Shown here one piece after another: positions 11,077 to 20,795 of a stretch of DNA of 64,000 bases. Position numbers and translations under genes: made by a program. Location: positions 1 to 64,000 of the forward strand of contig NZ_FLLQ01000010.1 in assembly GCF_900088415.1 (NCBI RefSeq), written 5' to 3'. Within the stretch, counting starts at the first letter, position 1; each line of letters begins with the position of its first letter. The DNA comes from Vibrio mediterranei. GTDB taxonomy: Bacteria; Pseudomonadota; Gammaproteobacteria; Enterobacterales; Vibrionaceae. The notes under the pieces are model-generated. The model made no database searches and was not told the origin of the DNA. It saw nothing but the letters and a program-made list of their open reading frames with translations.

Positions 11077-13272
11077 ATGGCAACAGCCAATTTTTCGTTA
11101 CAAACCAAAGATCGTAAAAGACTGATAAAGGACCGTTTGGTTCGCTGGATCGTGTCTTTTGGCGGTTTGAGTGTATTGGCGAGTTTGATCTTTATCTTTG
11201 TCTATTTGGCTTATGTGACGTTCCCACTGTTCTCTGATGCCAAGGTATCATGGTCACAAGGGATTGAGTTAAGTATAGATAAACCTATCGTCTATAGCGT
11301 GGTAGACGACCACGGTACTCGAGCTGCTTTTGTGACATCGGACGGAGAGGTGGTTGAGCAATCTCTAGTCTCGGGTCAACAAACCATACGTCAACTTCCT
11401 ATTAGTATCTCAATGTTTAAGACGGTCAATAATGACCAGTTACTCATTGTTGATTCGGATCAGAGACTCGCTTTAGTCCAGCCTAAATTCAAATGGCAAT
11501 CAGAAAAAGGACAAAGTGATCTAGAACTTGAGTTGCCAGGTCGTGCTGATTGGATGCCCACTCATGGCAGCGTCATATCATTGGTAACAGCAAACAGCAA
11601 TGCTCACGGGACAGCCTTTGCTATGGTAGATAGTAGTGGCTTAGTCCATTTGATTTGGCAGCCAACGAGTTCAGATGCCTTGGATTCTTCCGATTCGAAA
11701 ACAGTGCAGACTCTCTCTACTCTTGCACCTTTAGACTCTGCCGATGAAATATTGCTAACTCCAGATGCTCAAACGGTTTATGTGCGAAGTGGTAATGAAC
11801 TTGCTGTGATCAACAGAGGAGCCGAGCATCTCGTGGTTCGTGAGCTGGTGGACTTAACTGCAGTGAATAACGCCAAAGTCACTGGACTTAAATTGTTGTC
11901 TGGCGCTCACTCCTTGCTGGTGGAGTATGATAATCAGCAAGTTTGGCAGTGGTTTGATGTGGTGAAACAAGACGCTAGGCACTTAACTGCTATTCGTTCC
12001 TTTAATTTTGACGCACCTTTAACAGCTTTACTTCCTGAGAATTTAACGAAAGGGTTCATAACCGTCCTAGCAGACGGAAGTCTGCAAAGTAATTACACCA
12101 CTAGTGAACGTGTTGTATTCACCAGTAGCCTGCCAAGTAAGAATCCGGTAAGCGTCTCCGCGCTTTCTTATAACAATCAGTATGCATTGGTATTGTCCGG
12201 CGGTATGACTTATTTAGGGCATATTGATAATCCGCATCCAGAAATTTCGTTGTCGGCACTGTTTGGCAAAGTGTGGTATGAGAGTTACCCAGAGCCTGAA
12301 TTCGTTTGGCAAACTACTGCTGCTTCTGATGAGTTTGAAGGTAAGTACAGTCTTGTGCCTATTGCCTTTGGTACTATTAAAGCTGCGATGTTCGCTATGT
12401 TATTTGCGGTACCGATTGCGGTGCTGGGTGCGATCTATACGGCGTATTTTATGTCATCTAGTATGCGTAAAGTCGTTAAGCCAACTATTGAACTGATGGA
12501 GGCGTTGCCTACCGTTATCATTGGTTTTCTTGCGGGTCTTTGGTTTGCGCCGATAGTAGAAACACATTTACCAGCGGTACTTCTGCTGCTGCTAACTCTA
12601 CCAACAATTTGTCTATTGGCTGGCGTTGTTTGGTACATCTTGCCGCGTCAATACACCAGCAAACTACCCAGTGGATTACATCCGTTTACGCTAATTCCTG
12701 TCATTATTGTTGCGATGTACCTTGCCATGACGTATTCCACTGACATGGAGGTGCTGTTTTTTAATGGTGATGCTCGAGTTTTTCTTGCTCAACATGGCAT
12801 TGATTTTGACCAAAGAAATGCTCTAGTTGTGGGCTTTGCAATGGGATTTGCTGTGATTCCTACCATCTTTACGATTGCTGAAGATGCGATCTTTTCTGTG
12901 CCGAAGCACCTTTCCGATGGTTCATTGGCACTAGGTGCAACTCAGTGGCAAACCTTAGTGTACGTTGTGCTACTAACCGCAAGTCCAGGGATTTTCTCGG
13001 CAGTAATGATGGGATTGGGTCGAGCAGTAGGCGAGACAATGATCGTTTTGATGGCGACGGGCAACACACCAATATTGGATTGGAATATTTTTGAGGGCAT
13101 GAGAACACTCTCTGCCACCATGGCTGTGGAGCTCCCTGAATCTGAGGTTGGAAGCAGCCACTATCGTTTGTTGTTTTTAATCGCATTGATTTTGTTTAGT
13201 TTTACTTTTGTTGTGAATTCACTGGCTGAGTGGGTTAGACAAAGACTGCGGGAGAAATACAGTGCGCTGTAG
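11077..13272 (+). CDS. pstC: PstC-family phosphate ABC transporter permease with large periplasmic domain
   Basis: A 731-residue membrane protein, more than twice E. coli PstC (319). Residue 28-53 is one transmembrane helix; residues about 55-425 form a soluble, beta-rich periplasmic domain (repeated short strands such as SLVHLIWQ, TVYVRSGNELAVIN) that may be propeller-like (inference). The canonical permease core starts near 430 (FGTIKAAMFAMLFAVPIAVLGAIY) and contains the ATPase-coupling loop around LGATQWQTLVYVVLLTASPG, where LGA is the usual EAA-type contact. It imports phosphate with PstA and PstB. First gene of pstC-pstA-pstB-phoU, behind a Pho box; 20 bases separate it from pstA. Confidence 0.92.
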   Translation: MATANFSLQTKDRKRLIKDRLVRWIVSFGGLSVLASLIFIFVYLAYVTFPLFSDAKVSWSQGIELSIDKPIVYSVVDDHGTRAAFVTSDGEVVEQSLVSGQQTIRQLPISISMFKTVNNDQLLIVDSDQRLALVQPKFKWQSEKGQSDLELELPGRADWMPTHGSVISLVTANSNAHGTAFAMVDSSGLVHLIWQPTSSDALDSSDSKTVQTLSTLAPLDSADEILLTPDAQTVYVRSGNELAVINRGAEHLVVRELVDLTAVNNAKVTGLKLLSGAHSLLVEYDNQQVWQWFDVVKQDARHLTAIRSFNFDAPLTALLPENLTKGFITVLADGSLQSNYTTSERVVFTSSLPSKNPVSVSALSYNNQYALVLSGGMTYLGHIDNPHPEISLSALFGKVWYESYPEPEFVWQTTAASDEFEGKYSLVPIAFGTIKAAMFAMLFAVPIAVLGAIYTAYFMSSSMRKVVKPTIELMEALPTVIIGFLAGLWFAPIVETHLPAVLLLLLTLPTICLLAGVVWYILPRQYTSKLPSGLHPFTLIPVIIVAMYLAMTYSTDMEVLFFNGDARVFLAQHGIDFDQRNALVVGFAMGFAVIPTIFTIAEDAIFSVPKHLSDGSLALGATQWQTLVYVVLLTASPGIFSAVMMGLGRAVGETMIVLMATGNTPILDWNIFEGMRTLSATMAVELPESEVGSSHYRLLFLIALILFSFTFVVNSLAEWVRQRLREKYSAL

Positions 13273-13292
13273 AATGTGGAAGGAGCCTTACC

Positions 13293-14939
13293 ATGTTTAA
13301 GTGGCTCAAATCTGGCGCACCTTGGGTTTGGCTAACAGGTGGTGCCGTTAGCATCAGCTTAATATCCGTCCTCGGTCTTTTGTTATTGATCGGTTGGAAA
13401 GGGCTCACTTATTTTTGGCCCGCGCCGCTTTACCAATGGCAAGATGACAACGGCAAAGCTTTAATGGGGCAGATTTACTCGAAGAGTTGGGTTCCTACCC
13501 ATAACATTCCTGATGCCGATAAGTTGTTACCGACTGAGGTGCTGGCTGCGGGGAAAGTAGGGCGTCTGAGTATTAAAGTCGCGAATCGAGACTTATATGG
13601 TGTCGATTTTGTTTCTTTGCTCGCACCACAACTTAAGTTGCAAACGACACCAGCCGATCTTGTCGTTTTAGAGAGAACACGTGGTGGTGATTTCTTTGGG
13701 AGAATTATCGCTCTAAAGACGCCCGATGGCGCAATTACTACGGATCTTAACACTCTGCTGAAGCTCGAAATTCAGCAGGTGAAACTGACTCGAGAGCAAA
13801 TAGATGACACGATTCAGCGTAAAATACGTGGCTTGAATCATCAATTGGAAGCATTACGGCTAAAGCAGCGCCGAGACTCACTTAATGGAGAGCTGTCAGA
13901 GGAGCTTACTCACCGTTATGAGCAGCAAGTCAGTATTATTCACCAGCAGCTAAACCAAAGTGAAGGGGAGCTGGATGCACTGCGTAACGAGTTGAGCAGC
14001 AAAACGCTCATTGTTGAAGATATGCGTGGTGAGAAAGTTGAGATTGGGCTAAATCGGATCCTTGATTTCTGGTATCCGAACAACATGTCTTTTGCCGATA
14101 AGTTAGTACATTGGAGTGGACAAGTCTGGAAGTTCCTCTCTGATGATCCACGAGAGTCAAATTCTGAAGGCGGGGTGTTCCCAGCCATTTTCGGCACTGT
14201 TCTGTTGGTTATCATTATGTCGATAATGGTGATGCCGTTAGGGGTGCTAGTTGCGGTTTATCTACATGAATATGCTGAAAATAATGCTCTCACACGAATG
14301 ATACGGGTAGGGGTGATTAACCTAGCGGGGGTACCTTCCATTGTATACGGTGTGTTTGGTTTAGGCTTTTTCGTTTATACCATTGGTGGCTCAATTGATT
14401 CGCTGTTTTATGCTGAGCGATTACCTGCACCAACGTTTGGTACTCCGGGGCTATTATGGTCGGCATTAACTCTTGCGATTCTTACATTGCCGGTAGTGAT
14501 CGTCGCAACGGAGGAAGGGCTGAATAGAATTCCAGTATCCGCCAGACATGGGTCACTAGCTTTAGGAGCAACGCAATCCGAAACGCTTTGGCGTATTGTG
14601 TTGCCTATGGCGAGCCCTGCAATTATCACTGGGCTGATCCTTGCAGTCGCGAGAGCCGCGGGAGAGGTTGCGCCTCTAATGTTGGTTGGGGTGGTAAAAC
14701 TAGCATCAAGCTTGCCTATCGATTCGCAGTTTCCGTTTTTGCATCTAGAGCGTAAATTTATGCACCTTGGTTTTCATATCTATGACGTGGGCTTTCAAAC
14801 CTCGAATATTGAAGCCGCACGACCGTTAGTCTATGCCACCTCTTTCTTGTTGGTAACGGTGGTCGTTGGGCTAAACTTAACAGCAATCGCCATACGAAAT
14901 AACCTGCGCGAAAAATATCGAACATTAGGACAAGATTAA
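13293..14939 (+). CDS. pstA: PstA-family phosphate ABC transporter permease with periplasmic coiled coil
   Basis: A 548-residue permease (E. coli PstA 296). After one membrane helix at about 12-35 comes a periplasmic region to about 285. Within it residues about 165-236 are a heptad-rich, highly charged stretch ([18 protein letters not shown] ... [18 protein letters not shown]) predicted by eye to be a coiled coil. The transporter core starts near 290 ([20 protein letters not shown]) with coupling loop [19 protein letters not shown]. The extra domains mirror those of PstC, so the two probably pair on the periplasmic side. It ends 2 bases before pstB. Confidence 0.92.
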   Translation: MFKWLKSGAPWVWLTGGAVSISLISVLGLLLLIGWKGLTYFWPAPLYQWQDDNGKALMGQIYSKSWVPTHNIPDADKLLPTEVLAAGKVGRLSIKVANRDLYGVDFVSLLAPQLKLQTTPADLVVLERTRGGDFFGRIIALKTPDGAITTDLNTLLKLEIQQVKLTREQIDDTIQRKIRGLNHQLEALRLKQRRDSLNGELSEELTHRYEQQVSIIHQQLNQSEGELDALRNELSSKTLIVEDMRGEKVEIGLNRILDFWYPNNMSFADKLVHWSGQVWKFLSDDPRESNSEGGVFPAIFGTVLLVIIMSIMVMPLGVLVAVYLHEYAENNALTRMIRVGVINLAGVPSIVYGVFGLGFFVYTIGGSIDSLFYAERLPAPTFGTPGLLWSALTLAILTLPVVIVATEEGLNRIPVSARHGSLALGATQSETLWRIVLPMASPAIITGLILAVARAAGEVAPLMLVGVVKLASSLPIDSQFPFLHLERKFMHLGFHIYDVGFQTSNIEAARPLVYATSFLLVTVVVGLNLTAIAIRNNLREKYRTLGQD

Positions 14940-14941
14940 TC

Positions 14942-15760
14942 ATGTTTTCTATTAATCAAACGTTGGGCTATCCCACGCCTTTAGATGTTAACAATCTAAG
15001 TGATGAGCAAACTGCCATTGCGATAGAAAACTTGAATCTGTTTTATCGCGATAAACAAGCTCTAGACGACGTATCTATGCGGATTCCAAAAGGGCAAGTG
15101 ACCGCATTTATCGGACCGTCTGGCTGTGGTAAATCGACTCTGCTTCGCTGTATCAACCGAATGAATGATCTAATTGAAGGTTGTACGGTGTCAGGCAAAG
15201 TGAAATTACATGGAGGTAATGTTTATCATCCGGATGTTGACGTCGCGACTTTGCGAAGACGAGTTGGGATGGTGTTTCAGCGTCCGAATCCATTTCCAAA
15301 GTCTATATATGAGAATGTGGTGTATGGATTGCGACTTCAAGGAATTAAGAACAGCCGTAATCTGGATGATGCGGTAGAGCGAGCATTGCGCTCAGCGGCG
15401 CTTTGGGATGAAGTGAAAGACAGGTTACACGAGAATGCATTTGGGCTTTCTGGTGGACAACAACAGCGACTGGTGATTGCTCGAGCCATCGCCATCGAGC
15501 CTGAAGTATTGCTGCTGGATGAGCCAACGTCGGCGCTTGATCCTATTTCAACATTAACCATCGAAGAACTTATTAATGATCTTAAAACCAAGTACACGGT
15601 TGTGATCGTAACGCATAACATGCAGCAGGCAGCGCGAGTTAGTGATCACACTGCCTTTATTCACCTCGGAAAATTGGTAGAGTATGCGGATACTGATACT
15701 ATATTTACCTCACCGATTGAAAAACAAACCGAAGACTATATTACCGGTCGCTATGGTTAA
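14942..15760 (+). CDS. pstB: PstB, phosphate ABC transporter ATPase
   Basis: A 272-residue ABC ATPase. Walker [10 protein letters not shown] is at residues 58-66, the Q loop is [11 protein letters not shown], the signature is LSGGQQQR, Walker B is [12 protein letters not shown] and the switch histidine is in [10 protein letters not shown]. The [13 protein letters not shown] segment is typical of PstB. It powers phosphate uptake by PstCA and with PhoU transmits phosphate status to PhoR. It starts 2 bases after pstA and is followed by phoU at 18 bases. Confidence 0.98.
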   Translation: MFSINQTLGYPTPLDVNNLSDEQTAIAIENLNLFYRDKQALDDVSMRIPKGQVTAFIGPSGCGKSTLLRCINRMNDLIEGCTVSGKVKLHGGNVYHPDVDVATLRRRVGMVFQRPNPFPKSIYENVVYGLRLQGIKNSRNLDDAVERALRSAALWDEVKDRLHENAFGLSGGQQQRLVIARAIAIEPEVLLLDEPTSALDPISTLTIEELINDLKTKYTVVIVTHNMQQAARVSDHTAFIHLGKLVEYADTDTIFTSPIEKQTEDYITGRYG

Positions 15761-15778
15761 TTAAGGAAGTTGTTGGAC

Positions 15779-16474
15779 ATGCATTTTGGTCGTCATATAT
15801 CTGGTCAATTTAATGCCGAATTAGAATCGATACGTACTCACGTGTTAACAATGGGAGGACTGGTCGAGCAGCAGTTATCCTTTGCGATGCAGGCGTTGCA
15901 CAAAGACGATCTTGAGTTAGCCAAAAAAGTGGTAAGGGACGATCACAAAGTGAATGCGATGGAAGTATCCATCGACGAGGCATGTACGCGAATTATTGCT
16001 AAACGCCAGCCTACGGCTAAAGATCTCCGCTTAGTGATGGCAATCATCAAAACGATAACGGATCTTGAACGTATCGGCGATGTAGCGACTCGAATTGCTC
16101 GCGTGGCTATAGAGCAACCATCAACGAAACAACAGAAATTTCATGTCTCTTTAGAGCCGCTATGCCGACAAGCCATCACTATGTTGCATCAAGTGCTTGA
16201 TGCATTTGCTCGTATGGATGTCGATGCTGCTGCCGAAGTCTATAAATTAGATGACAAACTGGATGCAGAGTATGAAGCCGTGGTTCGTCAGTTGATGACA
16301 TATATGATGGAAGACCCGAAGAACATTCCTAACATTCTTCAGGTCATGTGGTCAGCTCGAGCCATTGAGCGAGTAGGTGATCGTTGCCAGAATATTTGTG
16401 AATACATCATTTACTTCGTGAAGGGTAAAGATGTTCGTCATCTGGACGAGAAAGCCATTAACGACATTCTTTAG
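15779..16474 (+). CDS. phoU: PhoU, phosphate signalling protein
   Basis: A 231-residue double PhoU-domain protein, each half a three-helix bundle with the metal-binding pattern (E/D)xxxD visible in [13 protein letters not shown] and [16 protein letters not shown] chose the ATG at 15779 because AAGGAAG lies 9 bases upstream; a TTG at 15770 is too close to that site. It represses PhoR kinase activity when phosphate is plentiful. Last gene of the pst operon; it ends 10 bases before a convergent gene with no clear terminator in between. Confidence 0.97.
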   Translation: MHFGRHISGQFNAELESIRTHVLTMGGLVEQQLSFAMQALHKDDLELAKKVVRDDHKVNAMEVSIDEACTRIIAKRQPTAKDLRLVMAIIKTITDLERIGDVATRIARVAIEQPSTKQQKFHVSLEPLCRQAITMLHQVLDAFARMDVDAAAEVYKLDDKLDAEYEAVVRQLMTYMMEDPKNIPNILQVMWSARAIERVGDRCQNICEYIIYFVKGKDVRHLDEKAINDIL

Positions 16475-16483
16475 TTGGCCAGT

Positions 16484-16975
16484 TTAGAAACGCCCAATGA
16501 CACCGAAGTTCAAAGTCATATTCGAGCCTACAGGGATATAGGTGTCTTGTGAGTTAAATACGTCATAATCGAAGCCTGTCTTTAAACCAAAGCTTGAATT
16601 GAGCATGTAAACGTAACTTGCTCCAATGCTTAATCCTAGAGAGCTGCGACTGCTCGATTCACTATCACGACTATCACGACCGTAATAGTCTGCAAGACCA
16701 AATTCAGCTTGTAGGCCATGGTCCTGCTGGTGTCCAAACATGTGTTGTAAACCTAGGCGATATGAGTCAATACGTTCGTCGTAACGGTTAGTGTTATAGG
16801 TCTTGCGTCCATAGCTAAAAAATACAGCATCCATACCTAGTGTGTCTGCTACACCTAACTGAATACCAGCACCATTGTATATACCGATTTTGACGTCAGG
16901 TGATACGTGGAACGTTTGAGCTGATGTTGTAAAGGAAAGAGTAGCGATTAGAGGTAACAATAGCTTTTTCATCAA
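16484..16975 (-). CDS. small secreted outer-membrane beta-barrel-like protein
   Basis: A 163-residue protein with a clear signal peptide (MMKKLLLPLIATLSFTTSA, cleavage near A19). The mature part alternates hydrophobic and polar residues in strand-like segments (VKIGIYNGAGIQLGVADTLG, SLGLSIGASYVYML, FGLKTGFDYDVF, NMTLNFGVIGRF) and ends in Phe, the usual outer-membrane sorting signal. It looks like an 8-strand porin-like or YfaZ-type barrel; no specific function is recognised. Convergent with phoU and 9 bases away. Rejecting a role in phosphate uptake or supporting it is not possible from sequence. Confidence 0.75.
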   Translation of the reverse strand: MMKKLLLPLIATLSFTTSAQTFHVSPDVKIGIYNGAGIQLGVADTLGMDAVFFSYGRKTYNTNRYDERIDSYRLGLQHMFGHQQDHGLQAEFGLADYYGRDSRDSESSSRSSLGLSIGASYVYMLNSSFGLKTGFDYDVFNSQDTYIPVGSNMTLNFGVIGRF

Positions 16976-17057
16976 GCACCTTTATAGAACAGTAAAAGTG
17001 CGCTGATGTTAGCTGCCGTCATACCGTAAGGCTAAGAAGTGACGCTTATAGCTATCA

Positions 17058-17999
17058 TTAGTCCTGATTATTAATATGTTGCTGTATTTTCTCGCGTAGG
17101 ATCCCTTCTATCCACTGAGCTTTTGGTGAGTGGCGATTTTTATTATGAATGTAGGCATATAAACCTTTGGTATAAGGCTGATCGTTAAGTTCTACTTTTA
17201 AGGCTCTAAGCTGCTTACTGTGTTTACTTGGTAACAAGTTTGAATGAGGCAAAAGCATATCTGTTGACGATACCACATCAATAATTGCTAATACGACCTC
17301 AGAACGAAAGCCGACGTTTGCCTCATATCCGTGTTGTTCCAGTATTTGAGCGGCAAAACTAAAGTTGTCATTCCATCCTGGAGAAATGAGAGATGCAATC
17401 TCGTAATTGGCAGCCTCATGAGGAGTTATGATATTGCTCTTGAGGGGATGGTCTTGGCGTACATAAACTCGAGCTTCCATGTCGGCTAACTTGTCTCTAG
17501 CGATCTCTTTCGAGATACTTTCTAAGTCATAGTGCATCCCGAGGAACACATCACCATTACGAAGTTGCTCTGGGGTTTGCTGGGTCCAACTGGTGAGTTC
17601 TAAGTTTAGGTTTGGTGCTTGCTTTCTAAGTTCTATAAACAGAGAGCCCGCCAAACAAGATAATACTATCGGCGCCAAAGCAATTTTTATTGTTCCTTCA
17701 AGCTCACTTGGCGAAAAGTCGGAAAGCTGTTCTAAAGAGGCTTCGAGTCCATCTAAATAAGGGGCAATCTTTTCCTCTACTTGAAGAGCAAATGGTGTTG
17801 GCTCTAGCCCGCCCTGTACTTTGACGAAGAGTTCATCATCTAAGTGAAATCGCAGCTTTTGCAGAGCTTGACTGATTGCAGGCTGAGTCACAAATAAGCG
17901 CTCGGCGGTTTTTCGGGCATTGCGCTCCTGCAACAGAACTCGAAACGTTCTGAGTAGGTTCAAATCGAGCTTTTGGAATAAATTCGCTGACGTTTTCAT
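17058..17999 (-). CDS. LysR-family transcriptional regulator
   Basis: A 313-residue LTTR. The N-terminal winged HTH is LNLLRTFRVLLQERNARKTAERLFVTQPAISQALQKLRFHLDD (residues about 13-55), followed by a substrate-binding domain beginning about residue 100 (LEGTIKIALAPIVLSCLAG). The DLNLLRTF start and FVKVQGGLEPTPFA pattern place it among NodD/LeuO/YbeF-like members. There is no divergent partner: upstream comes cutC on the same strand, 87 bases away. Target and ligand unknown. Confidence 0.9.
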   Translation of the reverse strand: MKTSANLFQKLDLNLLRTFRVLLQERNARKTAERLFVTQPAISQALQKLRFHLDDELFVKVQGGLEPTPFALQVEEKIAPYLDGLEASLEQLSDFSPSELEGTIKIALAPIVLSCLAGSLFIELRKQAPNLNLELTSWTQQTPEQLRNGDVFLGMHYDLESISKEIARDKLADMEARVYVRQDHPLKSNIITPHEAANYEIASLISPGWNDNFSFAAQILEQHGYEANVGFRSEVVLAIIDVVSSTDMLLPHSNLLPSKHSKQLRALKVELNDQPYTKGLYAYIHNKNRHSPKAQWIEGILREKIQQHINNQD

Positions 18000-18086
18000 A
18001 AATCCCTAAGAGAAAGTAGTGCGAGATTGAAAGAAGCCTACAAACAGTCGGCTTCTTCTTTGGAACTTTGGTTAAAAGCACAAGCT

Positions 18087-18836
18087 TTATAATGAGTTTA
18101 GCACTTTCGCTACTGCTCGAATTTTATCACTGCTTGTCACAGGAATGGCAAAGTCATCCACATCATCACTACCCATTTTTGCATCGTCAGCAATGAAATG
18201 CATCTTGCTTTTTCTAGTTGATTTGCCTGAAAGGTGGACTTCCGTAACGTGACTGGTGGCGATGATCTTAGCGATATTATCAGCATTGACTCCAGCTCCG
18301 GCCATCAATTCTATGCGTCCATTTGCCAAAGCAGACAGCTTGGCGAGCATATCGCTACCGTCTAGTGCATTTGAGGCCAGTCCGGATGTGAGTATTCGCT
18401 CACACCCTAATGCGATTACATCCTCCAAAGCGTGTTCGGGATGTTTGCATTGGTCGAACGCTCGATGGAAGGTTACACCCAGCTGTAACTCATGAGCCAG
18501 TTTTACTAAGCGGATAGAACGAGGCATATCGATGTTGCCATCTTTATCAAGTAGGCCTAAAACGATGCCTTGAGCACCATATTTAGCGGCGGTGCGCACG
18601 TCTTCTGCCATGATTTCAACATCGTCACAATCATAGAGGAAATCACCTTGTCTAGGACGTATCATGACGTAGATAGGAATAGAAGAAGATTGGACAGCTT
18701 GTTTAATGAGGCCTGCGTTCGGGGTTAGTCCCCCTAACGCCAAAGATGAGCATAGCTCAATCCGCGTAGCACCACCTGCAATAGCCAGTGGCAGGGACTC
18801 GATATTGTCGATACAGACTTCAAGTTGGTAGTTCAT
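18087..18836 (-). CDS. cutC: CutC family protein
   Basis: A 249-residue TIM-barrel protein. Typical CutC motifs are [58 protein letters not shown] and [13 protein letters not shown], then [12 protein letters not shown]. CutC was named for copper tolerance in E. coli, but the phenotype was later attributed partly to the adjacent gene or to an sRNA, so its real role is uncertain. It sits between prx2 (upstream, behind a terminator) and the LysR gene. Confidence 0.95.
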   Translation of the reverse strand: MNYQLEVCIDNIESLPLAIAGGATRIELCSSLALGGLTPNAGLIKQAVQSSSIPIYVMIRPRQGDFLYDCDDVEIMAEDVRTAAKYGAQGIVLGLLDKDGNIDMPRSIRLVKLAHELQLGVTFHRAFDQCKHPEHALEDVIALGCERILTSGLASNALDGSDMLAKLSALANGRIELMAGAGVNADNIAKIIATSHVTEVHLSGKSTRKSKMHFIADDAKMGSDDVDDFAIPVTSSDKIRAVAKVLNSL

Positions 18837-18897
18837 AAGGTCTCTCAGTAACTATACTGGGTATCAATATATCTCTGCTTTTGAATTCTGAAAATAG

Positions 18898-18930
18898 AAA
18901 AAGCCCGAGTCGTGACTCGGGCTTTAATTT
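18898..18930 (-). terminator. terminator of prx2
   Basis: AAGCCCGAGT pairs with ACTCGGGCTT around CGTG; on the minus strand it is followed by TTTTTC. It lies about 100 bases after the prx2 stop and before cutC. Confidence 0.85.
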
Positions 18931-19028
18931 TTTGGCTAACTCGTTTCTTCTTCAATGATTGGCTGCGTTTTTCGCTTTATATTTATCCAACCATCAACCC
19001 TGATTGAGCGCAGGGTGAAGGCATCGAA

Positions 19029-19637
19029 TTATTTAGACAGGTCGTCTGCGTGCTCAGATAGGAACGCTGCAACACCTTTTGGAGATGCGTCCATACCAGC
19101 TTTACCTTCTTCCCATTGTGCAGGACATACTTCGCCGTGCTTCTGGTGGAAGTTTAGAGCGTCAACCATACGTAGCATTTCGTCGATGTTACGGCCTAGA
19201 GGTAGGTCGTTAACTACTTGGTGACGTACAAGACCGTCTTCGTCGATTAGGAAAGAACCACGGAAAGCAACGCCTGCTTCTGGGTGCTCTACATCGTACG
19301 CTTGGCAGATTTCGTGTTTAACGTCTGCAACTAGAGGGTACTTAACTTGACCAATACCGCCATCTTCGATAGCAGTGTTACGCCATGCGTTGTGAGAGAA
19401 CTGAGAATCGATAGAAACACCGATAACTTCACAACCTTTAGCTTGGAAATCAGCAAGACGGTTGTCGAATGCGATCAGTTCAGATGGGCAAACGAAAGTG
19501 AAGTCTAGTGGGTAGAAGAATACAACTGCTTTTTTACCTTTAGTGAACTCAGCAAAGTTAAAGTTCTCAACGATATCACCGTTACCTAGAACAGCTGCTG
19601 CAGTAAAGTCTGGGGCTTGACGACCAACTAGTACCAT
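19029..19637 (-). CDS. prx2: typical 2-Cys peroxiredoxin (Prx2/AhpC type)
   Basis: A 202-residue peroxiredoxin. The peroxidatic Cys is C50 in FYPLDFTFVCPSE and the resolving Cys is C171 in GEVCPAQW, so it is a typical 2-Cys enzyme that reduces H2O2 and organic peroxides. The GGIG loop at 93-96 is present but the C-terminal YF motif of oxidation-sensitive eukaryotic forms is not. It faces oxyR2 across a 187-base shared region, the arrangement of V. vulnificus prx2-oxyR2. Codon use is strongly biased toward preferred codons, in keeping with high expression. GGAG lies a few bases before its ATG. Confidence 0.95.
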   Translation of the reverse strand: MVLVGRQAPDFTAAAVLGNGDIVENFNFAEFTKGKKAVVFFYPLDFTFVCPSELIAFDNRLADFQAKGCEVIGVSIDSQFSHNAWRNTAIEDGGIGQVKYPLVADVKHEICQAYDVEHPEAGVAFRGSFLIDEDGLVRHQVVNDLPLGRNIDEMLRMVDALNFHQKHGEVCPAQWEEGKAGMDASPKGVAAFLSEHADDLSK

Positions 19638-19664
19638 TTTTTTGCTCCTAAATAGAGTTTAATT

Positions 19665-19682
19665 CAAACCATTTTTGGTTTG
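19665..19682. promoter_or_regulatory. perfect dyad in the prx2 leader
   Basis: CAAACCA-TTTT-TGGTTTG is a perfect 7-bp inverted repeat 28 bases before the prx2 ATG, probably within the 5' untranslated region, since a possible minus-strand -10 (TATAGT) lies near 19704. It could be an mRNA hairpin or a regulator site. Its function is not established. Confidence 0.5.
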
Positions 19683-19824
19683 GTCCGTGTTTGTGCGAGA
19701 CAAACTATAGTACACATTGTAGTATTGAAAAAAGCGAAATTAATAGATTAATTCCATCGAAAAAAGCGATGAAGCAGTAATGCCGATTCCTTTTTTGATA
19801 TTGGTCCAAAAACAGGCAGTTACC

Positions 19825-20730
19825 ATGAATAAATGGCCCAGTTTAAAGCAGCTTCATTACTTGGTTACTCTGCATGAGACGCGACACTTTAGTGAAGCCG
19901 CAGAGCGCTGTTTCGTCAGTCAGTCTACGTTAAGCAAGGGGATTCAGAACCTAGAAGAACTGATAGGCTGTCCTCTCTATGAAAAGAAAGATAAGAAAAG
20001 TCCGTTAGTCTTTACCCAAGCTGGTGAAATGGTGGTTTCACAAGGACGAGAGCTCCTAGCAAAGGGACAAGACCTGATTGAGTTAGGCAACTTGTGTCAA
20101 GGTGATGCGATGCAGGGGCAGTTGAAGCTTGGTTGTATCCCTACAATAGCGCCATTTTTACTGTGTGATTTAGTTCAGGAAGTGAACGCGCGTTACCCTC
20201 AGCTTAATCTTTTACTCAGAGAAGATACTACTGCGAACTTACTCGCCGCGCTGAGACATGGTGAACTGGACGTTCTCATTTTGGCGCTCCCGATGGACAT
20301 CGGCAATATGGACAGCTGCATTGTTGGACATGACCCGTTCAAGATGGTCATCAGCCGTAATCAAGCGGACAGAATTCGTGTCCCTATCAAATATGATGAT
20401 CTACCGGATGAATCGGTTTTCTTGTTAGAAAATGAACACTGTTTAACAGAGCATGCGGTTTCTGCGTGCAAGCTGACTGAGAAAGAGAAAATCAATCCAT
20501 TTAGCGCAACAAGCTTACATACTTTAGTTCAAATGGTTGCTAATGGATTGGGGACTACATTTATTCCTCAGATGGCGATCGAGCATGGTCTATTGGAGAA
20601 TCAAAACCTTATTGTCGTTGAGCCTCCGGGGCAGCAAGCTTATCGTGATATTGGTTTAGTTTGGCGACCAAGTTCATCTCGACGTGACTCATTTCTTCAA
20701 TTGGCGGATGTGGTTTCAGAATTACTTTAG
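19825..20730 (+). CDS. oxyR2: OxyR2, LysR-type peroxide-sensing activator
   Basis: A 301-residue LTTR. The frame is open from 19780, but the ATG at 19825 gives MNKWPSLKQLHYLVTL, the family N-terminus. HTH residues about 20-42 (FSEAAERCFVSQSTLSKGI). The redox pair is C206 and C215 (EHC LTEHAVSA C), with Glu at 204. In V. vulnificus OxyR2 the same numbering holds and Glu204 in place of the Gly of OxyR1 makes the sensor respond to lower H2O2. It should activate the divergent prx2. Terminator at 20767. Confidence 0.93.
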   Translation: MNKWPSLKQLHYLVTLHETRHFSEAAERCFVSQSTLSKGIQNLEELIGCPLYEKKDKKSPLVFTQAGEMVVSQGRELLAKGQDLIELGNLCQGDAMQGQLKLGCIPTIAPFLLCDLVQEVNARYPQLNLLLREDTTANLLAALRHGELDVLILALPMDIGNMDSCIVGHDPFKMVISRNQADRIRVPIKYDDLPDESVFLLENEHCLTEHAVSACKLTEKEKINPFSATSLHTLVQMVANGLGTTFIPQMAIEHGLLENQNLIVVEPPGQQAYRDIGLVWRPSSSRRDSFLQLADVVSELL

Positions 20731-20766
20731 TTTTCAAACTATTCTGCATAAAAGAGAACGGCTAGT

Positions 20767-20795
20767 GAAAGACACCACTTTTGGTGTCTTTTTTG
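20767..20795 (+). terminator. terminator of oxyR2
   Basis: AAGACACCA and TGGTGTCTT pair around CTTT, followed by TTTTTTG, 38 bases after the oxyR2 stop. Confidence 0.9.

Noticed and set aside
14758-14943. Minus-strand frames within pst genes
   Set aside because: Shadows of pstA and neighbours without starts or conserved content.
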